A stretch of DNA of 10,114 nucleotides from the NCBI GenBank assembly GCA_050942895.1, contig JBMNOE010000044.1:1-10114 (forward strand), written 5' to 3'. The translations under genes and the position numbers were made by a program. This DNA is from JBNRMR01 sp050942895. Lineage in GTDB: Bacteria > Bacillota > Clostridia > Christensenellales > UBA1750. The notes beneath the pieces are model-generated. The model did not search any database and was not told the origin of the DNA. It saw nothing but the letters and a program-made list of their open reading frames with translations. Positions 5,924 through 10,114 of this stretch are shown piece after piece (position 1 is the first letter of the stretch; each line of letters begins with the position of its first letter).

Positions 5924-6664
5924 CTATTCAATCAGTTCGCCGTCCGTGGTTATCGTCACTATCCTCCAGGGGATCATCTTCCCGCAGTTTTGCAGGGCTC
6001 TTACCGCCGCATTGGCTATCCCGCTGCAGCAAGGCACCTCCATCCGCGCCACAGTCACGCTCTTTATGTCGTTATGGCGGAGTATCTCCGTCAGCTTCTG
6101 GGAATAATCACCCTCGTCCAGCTTGGGGCAGCCGATTATGGTCACATGATTCTTTATGAACTCCTGATGAAAGTTCCCATAGGCAAAAGCGGTGCAATCC
6201 GCAGCGATCAAAAGCTTTGCGCCGCTGAAATATGGCGCGTTTACAGGCACCAGCTTTATCTGAACGGGCCACTGGGCAAGCTGGCTGGAGTTGTCCACAT
6301 GGGCTGCCTGCACCTGCTGCGCATTTGCCTGAGGCCTTTTTATCTCTCTTGTGCGCATTCCCGGGCAGCCGCTGAAAGCCGGCCTTTGCTGCGCCTCATT
6401 AGTCTTTTGTGTCTTTTGCTTTTGCATCTCGGCCATTCTGGCCTTGACGGCTTCTTCATCGAAAGCAGCGGCTTCCCTTTCAACGAATGTGATGGCGCCC
6501 GTTGGGCAAGTGGGCAGGCAATCCCCCAGTCCGTCGCAATAATCGTCCCGAATGAGCTTCGCTTTGCCATCCACCATGGCAATTGCCCCCTCGTGGCAGG
6601 CATCGACGCAAATGCCGCAGCCGTCGCACTTTTCTTCGTCTATATTAATAATTCTGCGTATCAT
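5924..6664 (-). CDS. 4Fe-4S binding protein paired with Hcp
   Basis: A 246-aa iron-sulfur protein. The N-terminal ferredoxin-like domain holds one classical motif, C13-x2-C16-x2-C19-x3-C23. A second has only three cysteines, C43, C49 and C53, with L46 where the usual fourth would be. A charged linker (about 66-95) follows, then a C-terminal domain with more cysteines: C100 in SGCPG, C157, C179 in GCPK, C212-C213 in PCCSG, and C227. Proteins of this type sit next to hcp in many clostridia and probably pass electrons to Hcp, but this is inferred from context. The ATG at 6664 has AGGAGG (6670-6675) 5 nt upstream. It is first gene of the operon, with a candidate leader of about 65 nt. Confidence 0.88.
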   Translation of the reverse strand: MIRRIINIDEEKCDGCGICVDACHEGAIAMVDGKAKLIRDDYCDGLGDCLPTCPTGAITFVEREAAAFDEEAVKARMAEMQKQKTQKTNEAQQRPAFSGCPGMRTREIKRPQANAQQVQAAHVDNSSQLAQWPVQIKLVPVNAPYFSGAKLLIAADCTAFAYGNFHQEFIKNHVTIIGCPKLDEGDYSQKLTEILRHNDIKSVTVARMEVPCCSGIANAAVRALQNCGKMIPWRIVTITTDGELIE

Positions 6665-6678
6665 TTTTTCCTCCTGTT

Positions 6679-6703
6679 AAAATCAGATTTTTTATCTGTT
6701 TTT
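6679..6703. repeat. Inverted repeat in the leader of the Fe-S/hcp operon
   Basis: CAGAT (6684-6688) and ATCTG (6694-6698) are perfect inverted arms around TTTTT. After one mismatch the symmetry continues as four A facing four T. The odd centre differs from the Crp-like site at 6762-6779. It lies just before the SD of the 4Fe-4S gene and could be an operator or a weak 5-bp mRNA hairpin. Confidence 0.4.
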
Positions 6704-6719
6704 CATCCTTTTCATCCGA

Positions 6720-6748
6720 TTGACTTTTCATATATATAATAATATACT
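6720..6748 (+). promoter_or_regulatory. Promoter of the Crp/Fnr regulator gene
   Basis: TTGACT (6720-6725) and TATACT (6743-6748) are spaced by 17 bp, each one base off consensus. The start would be near 6755, leaving a leader of about 34 nt that contains the inverted repeat at 6762-6779. It overlaps the divergent hcp promoter region. Confidence 0.75.
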
Positions 6749-6764
6749 AAAACCGAAATGTCTG
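6736..6764 (-). promoter_or_regulatory. Candidate promoter of the Fe-S/hcp operon
   Basis: On the minus strand CAGACA (6764-6759, four of six consensus bases) is followed 17 bp later by TATTAT (6741-6736), giving a start near 6729. The AT-rich run also offers TATTAT at 6744-6739 and TATATT at 6746-6741, so the exact -10 is uncertain. A weak -35 beside an inverted repeat suits an activator-dependent promoter. Confidence 0.4.
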
Positions 6765-6779
6765 TTGGAAAAACAACAG
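6762..6779. promoter_or_regulatory. Candidate Crp/Fnr-type operator
   Basis: CTGTTG (6762-6767) and CAACAG (6774-6779) are perfect inverted arms around GAAAAA. The inner TGTTG-N6-CAACA has the 5-6-5 geometry of Crp-type sites. It is centred at 6770.5, about -41.5 from one candidate hcp start and +16 from the regulator's start. Its right arm overlaps the beginning of the regulator's SD (6778-6783), so it could instead act as an RNA hairpin. A caution is that CAACAGGAGG also precedes rubrerythrin, so the right arm may partly reflect a preferred SD context. Confidence 0.5.
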
Positions 6780-6788
6780 GAGGTAATT

Positions 6789-7460
6789 ATGTTCACAGAT
6801 TTTGAGTTTCTGCAAAAAGTGCCGCTGTTCGTAAATATATCCGCCCATGACCTTCCGACGCTGATGTCCTGCCTTTCAGCGACAATAAAAAGCTATGAAA
6901 AAGACGAAATCATATTCATGGCTGGAGATCCGGCGACCTGCGTGGGCATAATCCTTTCCGGAAAAGCCCATGTTCAAAGCGAGGATTTCATGGGCAACCG
7001 CACGATAATCGCCGCCTTGGATGAGGGGGATCTTTTTGGCGAATCCATGGCCTGCGCTCATGTGGAAAAGCTGCCGGTCAGCGTCGTGGCCACTGAAAGC
7101 TGCCGCGTGATGCTTATCGATTACCGCAAAATCGTCAGCATCTGCCCCAGCTCATGCTCCTTCCACAGCAGGCTTATCGAAAACATGCTGACGATAGTCG
7201 CTTCAAAGAACGTCATCTTAAACCAGAAGGTTGAGATAATATCCCGGCGCAGCACCCGCGAAAAGCTGATCACCTATCTTTCTGCCCAAGCGCAAAAGGC
7301 CGGCGGCAGCAGCTTTACAATCCCCTTCAGCCGGCAGGACCTTGCGGACTTTCTTTGCGTGGAGCGCAGCGCCATGTCGGCTGAGATTTCAAAGCTCCAA
7401 AGGGACGGTATGATCAAAACCAGCAAAAACAAGTTCGAATTGCTGTACGGCCGCGACTAA
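6789..7460 (+). CDS. Crp/Fnr family transcriptional regulator, HcpR-like
   Basis: A 223-aa Crp/Fnr regulator. The N-terminal cyclic-nucleotide-binding-type beta barrel (about 20-110) includes GDPATCVGIILSGKAHV (46-62) and LDEGDLFGES (77-86). The long dimerisation helix follows (about 112-150). A winged helix-turn-helix spans about 153-220, with SRQDLADFLCVERSAMSAEISKL at 181-203. It has no N-terminal Fnr cysteine cluster, but carries C119-x3-C123 at the base of the dimer helix. Divergence from the Fe-S/hcp operon suggests HcpR, the nitrosative-stress regulator of hcp in many anaerobes; the effector is unknown. I chose the ATG at 6789 because AGGAGG (6778-6783) is 5 nt upstream; an in-frame TTG at 6720 lies in the -35 element. 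The 104 nt after it show no convincing hairpin terminator, only T-rich tracts near 7491-7514. Confidence 0.88.
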   Translation: MFTDFEFLQKVPLFVNISAHDLPTLMSCLSATIKSYEKDEIIFMAGDPATCVGIILSGKAHVQSEDFMGNRTIIAALDEGDLFGESMACAHVEKLPVSVVATESCRVMLIDYRKIVSICPSSCSFHSRLIENMLTIVASKNVILNQKVEIISRRSTREKLITYLSAQAQKAGGSSFTIPFSRQDLADFLCVERSAMSAEISKLQRDGMIKTSKNKFELLYGRD

Positions 7461-7564
7461 TTTTCTGCGGTAATTTTCATTTTATTTACTTTTTTGCTTT
7501 TTTTGCTTTATTGATGTTTACTTATTGCATGTATTTTTAAATCCGCCAAAAACGAAGAATATAA

Positions 7565-7595
7565 AGCCCCGCGGCGAAAAACTCGCCACGGAGCT
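7565..7595 (-). terminator. Terminator hairpin after rpsU
   Basis: On the minus strand AGCTCCGTGGCGA (7595-7583) pairs fully with TCGCCGCGGGGCT (7577-7565), two of the pairs being wobbles, around a 5-nt loop. The downstream T-tract is interrupted (TTTATATTCTTCGTTTTT), so termination may be less efficient than at the other sites in the window. It starts 13 nt after the rpsU stop. Confidence 0.75.
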
Positions 7596-7608
7596 CATGG
7601 TTTACTTT

Positions 7609-7782
7609 CTAATATTTACGCTTCCTTGCAGCTTCGGCCTTTTTCTTGCGCTTAACACTAGGCTTTTCATAATGTTCACGCTTGCGAACCTCTGCCAGTA
7701 CGCCCGAACGGGCACATTTACGCTTGAACCTTTTTAGAGCACTCTCCAAAGATTCGTTTTCACCAACATGTATTTCGGACAC
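7609..7782 (-). CDS. rpsU: 30S ribosomal protein S21
   Basis: A 57-aa basic protein, the normal length for S21. It begins VSEIHVGENESLESALKRFKR and ends in the Lys/Arg-rich tail typical of the family (REHYEKPSVKRKKKAEAARK). S21 binds the 3' region of 16S rRNA on the small-subunit platform and helps initiation. The start is the GTG at 7782, with GGAGG (7790-7794) 7 nt upstream. An in-frame ATG further up (7842) would add 20 residues foreign to the family and run through the SD. The gene is monocistronic here, with its own strong promoter and terminator; in many Firmicutes yqeY follows rpsU, but it is absent from this position. Confidence 0.97.
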   Translation of the reverse strand: MSEIHVGENESLESALKRFKRKCARSGVLAEVRKREHYEKPSVKRKKKAEAARKRKY

Positions 7783-7864
7783 CGTTATCCCTCCCCTCTG
7801 CGACGCAAACTGCCACATGATAAGGACAGAATACGCATACACATAACCTCACTCGGAGGATCGC

Positions 7865-7881
7865 TTGATGCGTCACATCAA
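7865..7881 (-). promoter_or_regulatory. Hairpin at the 5' end of the rpsU mRNA
   Basis: TTGATG (7865-7870) and CATCAA (7876-7881) are perfect 6-bp arms around a 5-nt loop. They begin about 6 nt after the predicted rpsU start (near 7887), so the hairpin would sit almost at the mRNA 5' end. It could stabilise the message, regulate the leader or be a DNA operator. I know no matching family. Confidence 0.4.
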
Positions 7882-7893
7882 ACGGCGTCTATA

Positions 7894-7923
7894 ATTATAC
7901 TACTATAAAGCGCTTCGTGTCAA
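7894..7923 (-). promoter_or_regulatory. Promoter of rpsU
   Basis: On the minus strand the -35 is TTGACA (7923-7918) and the -10 is TATAAT (7899-7894), both full consensus, with an 18-bp spacer. The start is near 7887, leaving a leader of about 105 nt. A/T tracts lie upstream of the -35. Confidence 0.85.
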
Positions 7924-7941
7924 CAAAAGAAGTAAAAGTAA

Positions 7942-7995
7942 ATTTCTCGCTTTTTTCGTTTTTCCTTTTTTCGTTTTTTTCTTTTTTTGCTTTAA
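7942..7995. repeat. Pyrimidine-rich low-complexity tract (A-tracts on the rpsU strand)
   Basis: The plus strand is almost pure T with single C and CG interruptions. T-runs of 5 to 7 start at 7951, 7959, 7966, 7974 and 7982, so the repeat unit is about 7 to 8 bp. On the rpsU coding strand these are A-tracts 28 to 65 bp upstream of the -35, where UP-element or bent DNA could stimulate the promoter. The spacing is not the 10.5-bp helical phase of classic curvature. Confidence 0.6.
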
Positions 7996-8034
7996 AGCCC
8001 GGCCGATTGAAATTTAAGCTGCCGCAGCAATGGG

Positions 8035-8322
8035 CTACTTACCCTCCTCTTCAAGCTGCCGCAGCCTTCCCTCGATTTTTTTCATCCTCTGCAGAATATT
8101 CTGCGACGCATCTTCCATTTCCGAGATAATCTTTTTCAAAGCCACTGCAGTTAGCGCAAAGAAAATCGGCACGGAAATGATGCCCAGGTTAATCCAAAAA
8201 AGAGACTGTCTGTGCTGCCAGGATATATCGTAAATCACTGCAATACAAACAACCGCTATTATGCAGCAAGCAACCGCCAGGCCGACCAAAGCATCCGCAA
8301 ACTTTTTCAGTCCTGAAAACAT
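8035..8322 (-). CDS. Small two-helix membrane protein, function unknown
   Basis: I do not recognise this 95-aa protein. It has two hydrophobic segments, about residues 12-31 (LVGLAVACCIIAVVCIAVI region) and 41-63, joined by a short loop with aromatic and charged residues. A C-terminal cytoplasmic-looking amphipathic stretch (about 64-93) has heptad-like spacing that suggests a coiled coil, ending in QLEEEGK. The ATG at 8322 has AAAGGA (8333-8338) 10 nt upstream. A TATAAT at 8374-8369 on the minus strand is a possible -10, but the -35 is poor. It stands between rpsU and the DUF1540 terminator as its own unit. A 13-bp sequence in its last codons (8053-8065) recurs just after the stop (8016-8028). 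It is probably a real gene, given the SD and the structured composition. Confidence 0.7.
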   Translation of the reverse strand: MFSGLKKFADALVGLAVACCIIAVVCIAVIYDISWQHRQSLFWINLGIISVPIFFALTAVALKKIISEMEDASQNILQRMKKIEGRLRQLEEEGK

Positions 8323-8410
8323 ATTAGCATATTCCTTTCTTTAATAACTAAAATAATAGTGCATTTATATTATAATACACTCAGAAGAAATATGCATAAA
8401 AATATAGAAG

Positions 8411-8458
8411 CAAAAAAGCAAAAAGAAACAGCAGACGCATTATGCGCGCCTGCTGTTT
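8411..8458 (-). terminator. Intrinsic terminator of the exchanger/DUF1540 unit
   Basis: AAACAGCAG (8426-8434) pairs with CTGCTGTTT (8450-8458), with an inner CGC/GCG pair. On the minus strand the stem is followed by CTTTTTGCTTTTTTG. It could work in both directions because TTTTT also follows on the plus strand. Confidence 0.85.
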
Positions 8459-8514
8459 TTCGCGCCGTTTGGCACGAAAGTCCGGGGCGTTAAGATCGTT
8501 TCTGCTCCGACTAC

Positions 8515-8685
8515 TTATATTCTGCTGCGGTAACTGCCGCACATGGATTCTTCGTCGGACTTGCCGCTATGACAATCCTCGCAGGGGAGCACCTTTATGG
8601 CGTCCAGCGAGCAGTTGTATCCCTTGCTGTTGTAAGCGCAGGAAGTGACGGTGCATTCGATCTTTTGCTTATAATCATTGTGCAT
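8515..8685 (-). CDS. DUF1540 domain small cysteine-rich protein
   Basis: This 56-aa reading frame was found by direct translation. It reads MHNDYKQKIECTVTSCAYNS and continues to SMCGSYRSRI. Six cysteines lie at 11, 16, 25, 35, 38 and 49; the pattern C-x4-C-x-YN-x5-C with a distal C-x-S-Y/F matches DUF1540, a family of small proteins common in clostridia. The cysteine spacing suggests metal binding, but no function is established. The ATG at 8685 has GGAGG (8694-8698) 8 nt upstream. It follows the exchanger gene after 57 nt on the same strand and precedes a strong terminator, so the two probably share a transcript. Confidence 0.88.
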   Translation of the reverse strand: MHNDYKQKIECTVTSCAYNSKGYNCSLDAIKVLPCEDCHSGKSDEESMCGSYRSRI

Positions 8686-8742
8686 TTCTCTCGCCTCCGC
8701 TCATATTATTGTCGCGGTCGGGAAATATTATTCTGGTAAAGT

Positions 8743-9693
8743 TCAGGAAACATGGACCGAAAATGCAATATAGGCGCCATATAAAATCAGCATCAAAACG
8801 CCTTGCCAGCGCCGGAAGCGGCCGGATATCAACGCGGGAATTATGGCGATAGACATCAGGAGGACCGCAAAGGGGATGTCGAGCAGCGCTATTGTTCTTG
8901 AAACGGGAAGCTGCCCACCGCTCAAAAAGGAACAGGCGGGTAAAATCAAGCAAAGGTCGATTATATTTGCGCCCAATATATTGCCCACCGAAAGGGCGGA
9001 CTCCCTTTTCCTTATGGCAGAAAGGGTCGTTGCCAGTTCAGGCAGCGATGTGCCGACCGCCACCAGCGTGAGCCCTATTATGCCCCCGGGAATGCCCATT
9101 ATATGCGCCAGCGCCTCGCCTTTTTCCACCAGCAGATGCGCCCCAAAGGCTATTGCGGCAGCCCCCAGAGCAAATCTGAACACAATCCTTTGTTTCGTTT
9201 TTTTGCTTGTCAAAAGCCTTTCTTCGCCAAAACAACCTTGATTTTTCAGGCTTTTTATGTTTATATATATAAAGTAGGAAAGCATGCCCAGCATCAAAAG
9301 GCTGTCCCGCGCCGTCAAGCTCTCGTCAAGGCTCAAAATGCAAAGCACCGCAGCGGATGCCATCATTAAAAGCCCCTTGCTCAACAGGCTCTTCCTGTCT
9401 GCCGGGGATGGCATCGCCGTGAGGGACACGCCAAGTATCAGCCCCATGTTCGCGCTCACCGAACCGATGGCGTTACCGGATGCGAAATCGGGTGAGCCCT
9501 GTGCAGTTGCCAACAGCGAAACAAGCAGCTCCGGCAATGTGGTTGCCACGCTGACTATTGTCGCTCCTATTATTATCTTGGGAATCCCCGTAATGCCGGC
9601 AATCGCCCTTGCGGCATCGACAAAAATATCGCCGCCCTTTATTATCATGACCAGACCTGCGGCAAAAAAAATGACAGCGGTAAAAACATGCAT
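8743..9693 (-). CDS. CaCA family Na+/Ca2+ exchanger-type antiporter (YrbG-like)
   Basis: A 316-aa inner-membrane protein with about ten hydrophobic segments and the two inverted alpha repeats of the CaCA superfamily. Alpha-1 lies at about 43-90, with ATTLPE (50-55) and GNAIGS (73-78). Alpha-2 lies at about 207-252, with VGTSLPE (213-219) and VGNILGANIID (236-246). E55 and E219 are the expected ion-binding acids. A hydrophilic loop (about 150-170) with basic residues separates the halves. Family members export Ca2+ in exchange for Na+ (or H+/K+); the ion is not certain here. The ATG at 9693 has GAGGAG (9700-9705) 6 nt upstream. It shares a divergent region with the rubrerythrin promoter and probably a transcript with the DUF1540 gene. 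Confidence 0.92.
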   Translation of the reverse strand: MHVFTAVIFFAAGLVMIIKGGDIFVDAARAIAGITGIPKIIIGATIVSVATTLPELLVSLLATAQGSPDFASGNAIGSVSANMGLILGVSLTAMPSPADRKSLLSKGLLMMASAAVLCILSLDESLTARDSLLMLGMLSYFIYINIKSLKNQGCFGEERLLTSKKTKQRIVFRFALGAAAIAFGAHLLVEKGEALAHIMGIPGGIIGLTLVAVGTSLPELATTLSAIRKRESALSVGNILGANIIDLCLILPACSFLSGGQLPVSRTIALLDIPFAVLLMSIAIIPALISGRFRRWQGVLMLILYGAYIAFSVHVS

Positions 9694-9711
9694 GGCGCAC
9701 TCCTCGTTTAA

Positions 9712-9739
9712 TTGACAAAGCTTGTTTATATGATATAAT
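9712..9739 (+). promoter_or_regulatory. Promoter of rubrerythrin
   Basis: TTGACA (9712-9717) and TATAAT (9734-9739), both full consensus, are spaced by 16 bp; the start would be near 9746. A small dyad TGAT-ATA-ATCA (9731-9741) overlaps the -10 and might be an operator. It does not match the PerR box well. Confidence 0.82.
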
Positions 9740-9767
9740 CAATAGCGGTTACTGTTAGCAAGTCTGC

Positions 9768-9811
9768 GGGCTATGATATAAATATACTCTTGGCAATGCC
9801 AATAATAGCCC
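9768..9811 (+). promoter_or_regulatory. Stem-loop in the rubrerythrin leader
   Basis: GGGCTAT (9768-9774) pairs with ATAGCCC (9805-9811). Inside, TTGGC (9790-9794) pairs with GCCAA (9798-9802). A 15-nt asymmetric AT-rich bulge separates the stems. It lies in the roughly 100-nt 5' leader, 35 nt before the ATG, and has no T-run for termination. It may be an RNA stability or regulatory element; I know no matching family. Confidence 0.45.
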
Positions 9812-9845
9812 CTTTCAAAAATAATATTCAACAGGAGGAATTGGT

Positions 9846-10114
9846 ATGGAACTTAAAGGGTCAAGAACGGAAGCGAACTTAAAGGCCGCGTTTGCCGGAG
9901 AGTCACAGGCGAGAGTTAAATATGGCTATTACGCTTCAAAGGCCAGAAAAGACGGCTACGAAAAGATTGCCGCGATTTTTGAGGAAACCTCCGGCAATGA
10001 AAAGGAGCATGCCAAGATTTGGTTTAAGCTTCTTGACGGCATCAACAGCACCGAGGAGAACCTGAAGGACGCCGCCGCCGGTGAAAACTACGAATGGACC
10101 GAGATGTACGCTGA
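9846..10114 (+). CDS. rbr: Rubrerythrin (5' part, cut by the window edge)
   Basis: The first 89 residues of rubrerythrin. Di-iron ligands visible are E19 in FAGESQARVKY, the E52-x2-H55 pair in GNEKEH, and the GENYEWTEMY segment (79-88) with E83 and E86. In the family a four-helix di-iron domain is followed by a rubredoxin-like FeCys4 domain; that part lies beyond the window. Rubrerythrins act as NADH-linked hydrogen peroxide reductases in the cytosol of anaerobes. The ATG at 9846 has AGGAGG (9833-9838) 7 nt upstream. A consensus promoter and a structured leader of about 100 nt precede it, suggesting high expression. Confidence 0.96.
   Translation, partial: MELKGSRTEANLKAAFAGESQARVKYGYYASKARKDGYEKIAAIFEETSGNEKEHAKIWFKLLDGINSTEENLKDAAAGENYEWTEMYA

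Noticed and set aside
5990..6739. Open plus-strand frame of 249 codons opposite the 4Fe-4S gene
   Set aside because: It is antisense to a gene with clear ferredoxin motifs and a proper SD, and runs through the divergent promoter region.
8016..8065. 13-bp direct repeat AAGCTGCCGCAGC (8016-8028 and 8053-8065)
   Set aside because: One copy encodes the C-terminus of the 95-aa protein and the other lies just past the stop. With only two copies and no flanking structure, it is likely a small local duplication without mobile-element signs.
9284..9715. 143-codon plus-strand frame opposite the exchanger gene
   Set aside because: It is antisense to intact CaCA alpha repeats, is rich in Ala/Pro/Ser as expected of a shadow frame, and overlaps the rubrerythrin promoter.

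Overview
The window looks like a chromosomal stretch of a strictly anaerobic, moderate-GC Firmicute, probably class Clostridia. The grounds are strong purine-rich Shine-Dalgarno (SD) sequences (AGGAGG type) before nearly every gene, an L10 ribosomal leader before rplJ, the oxygen/nitrosative defence proteins Hcp and rubrerythrin, a DUF402 protein, a DUF1540 protein and an AzgA-type NCS2 purine permease. I see no phage genes, insertion sequence, CRISPR array, tRNA or rRNA. The genes look intact; only rubrerythrin is cut, by the right edge.

Layout. 1-98 is a short gene-free edge with a perfect 22-bp palindrome. 99-1019 (minus) is a two-gene unit, thioredoxin then a DUF402 protein. 1146-2345 (plus) is a sigma-A type promoter, an L10 leader with an attenuator hairpin, rplJ, rplL and a terminator. 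rpoB does not follow. 2407-4124 (minus) is an NCS2 permease behind a leader of about 210 nt that appears highly structured. 4222-6664 (minus) is an operon of a 4Fe-4S protein and the hybrid cluster protein Hcp. A Crp/Fnr regulator (6789-7460, plus) diverges from that operon. 7565-7923 (minus) is a monocistronic rpsU (protein S21) unit. 8035-8322 (minus) is a small two-helix membrane protein. 8426-9693 (minus) holds a Na+/Ca2+ exchanger-type protein followed by a 56-aa cysteine-rich DUF1540 protein. 9712-10114 (plus) is a promoter, leader and the 5' part of rubrerythrin.

How the genes fit together. The best-supported functional module is the regulator / Fe-S protein / Hcp group: an HcpR-like regulator facing the hcp operon, with an inverted repeat of Crp-like geometry (TGTTG-N6-CAACA) between them. 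That repeat is centred at about -41.5 of one candidate hcp promoter and about +16 of the regulator's own promoter, which would suit activation of hcp together with autorepression. Rubrerythrin and thioredoxin nearby fit a general anaerobic redox-protection theme, but nothing shows that they share regulation with hcp.

The most unusual non-coding signal is the permease leader. It can fold into a three-way junction whose two hairpin loops are complementary over 6 nt, followed by a hairpin that covers the ribosome-binding site. I could not match it to a riboswitch class I know. All folding statements come from reading complementarity by eye, without energy calculations or database searches.
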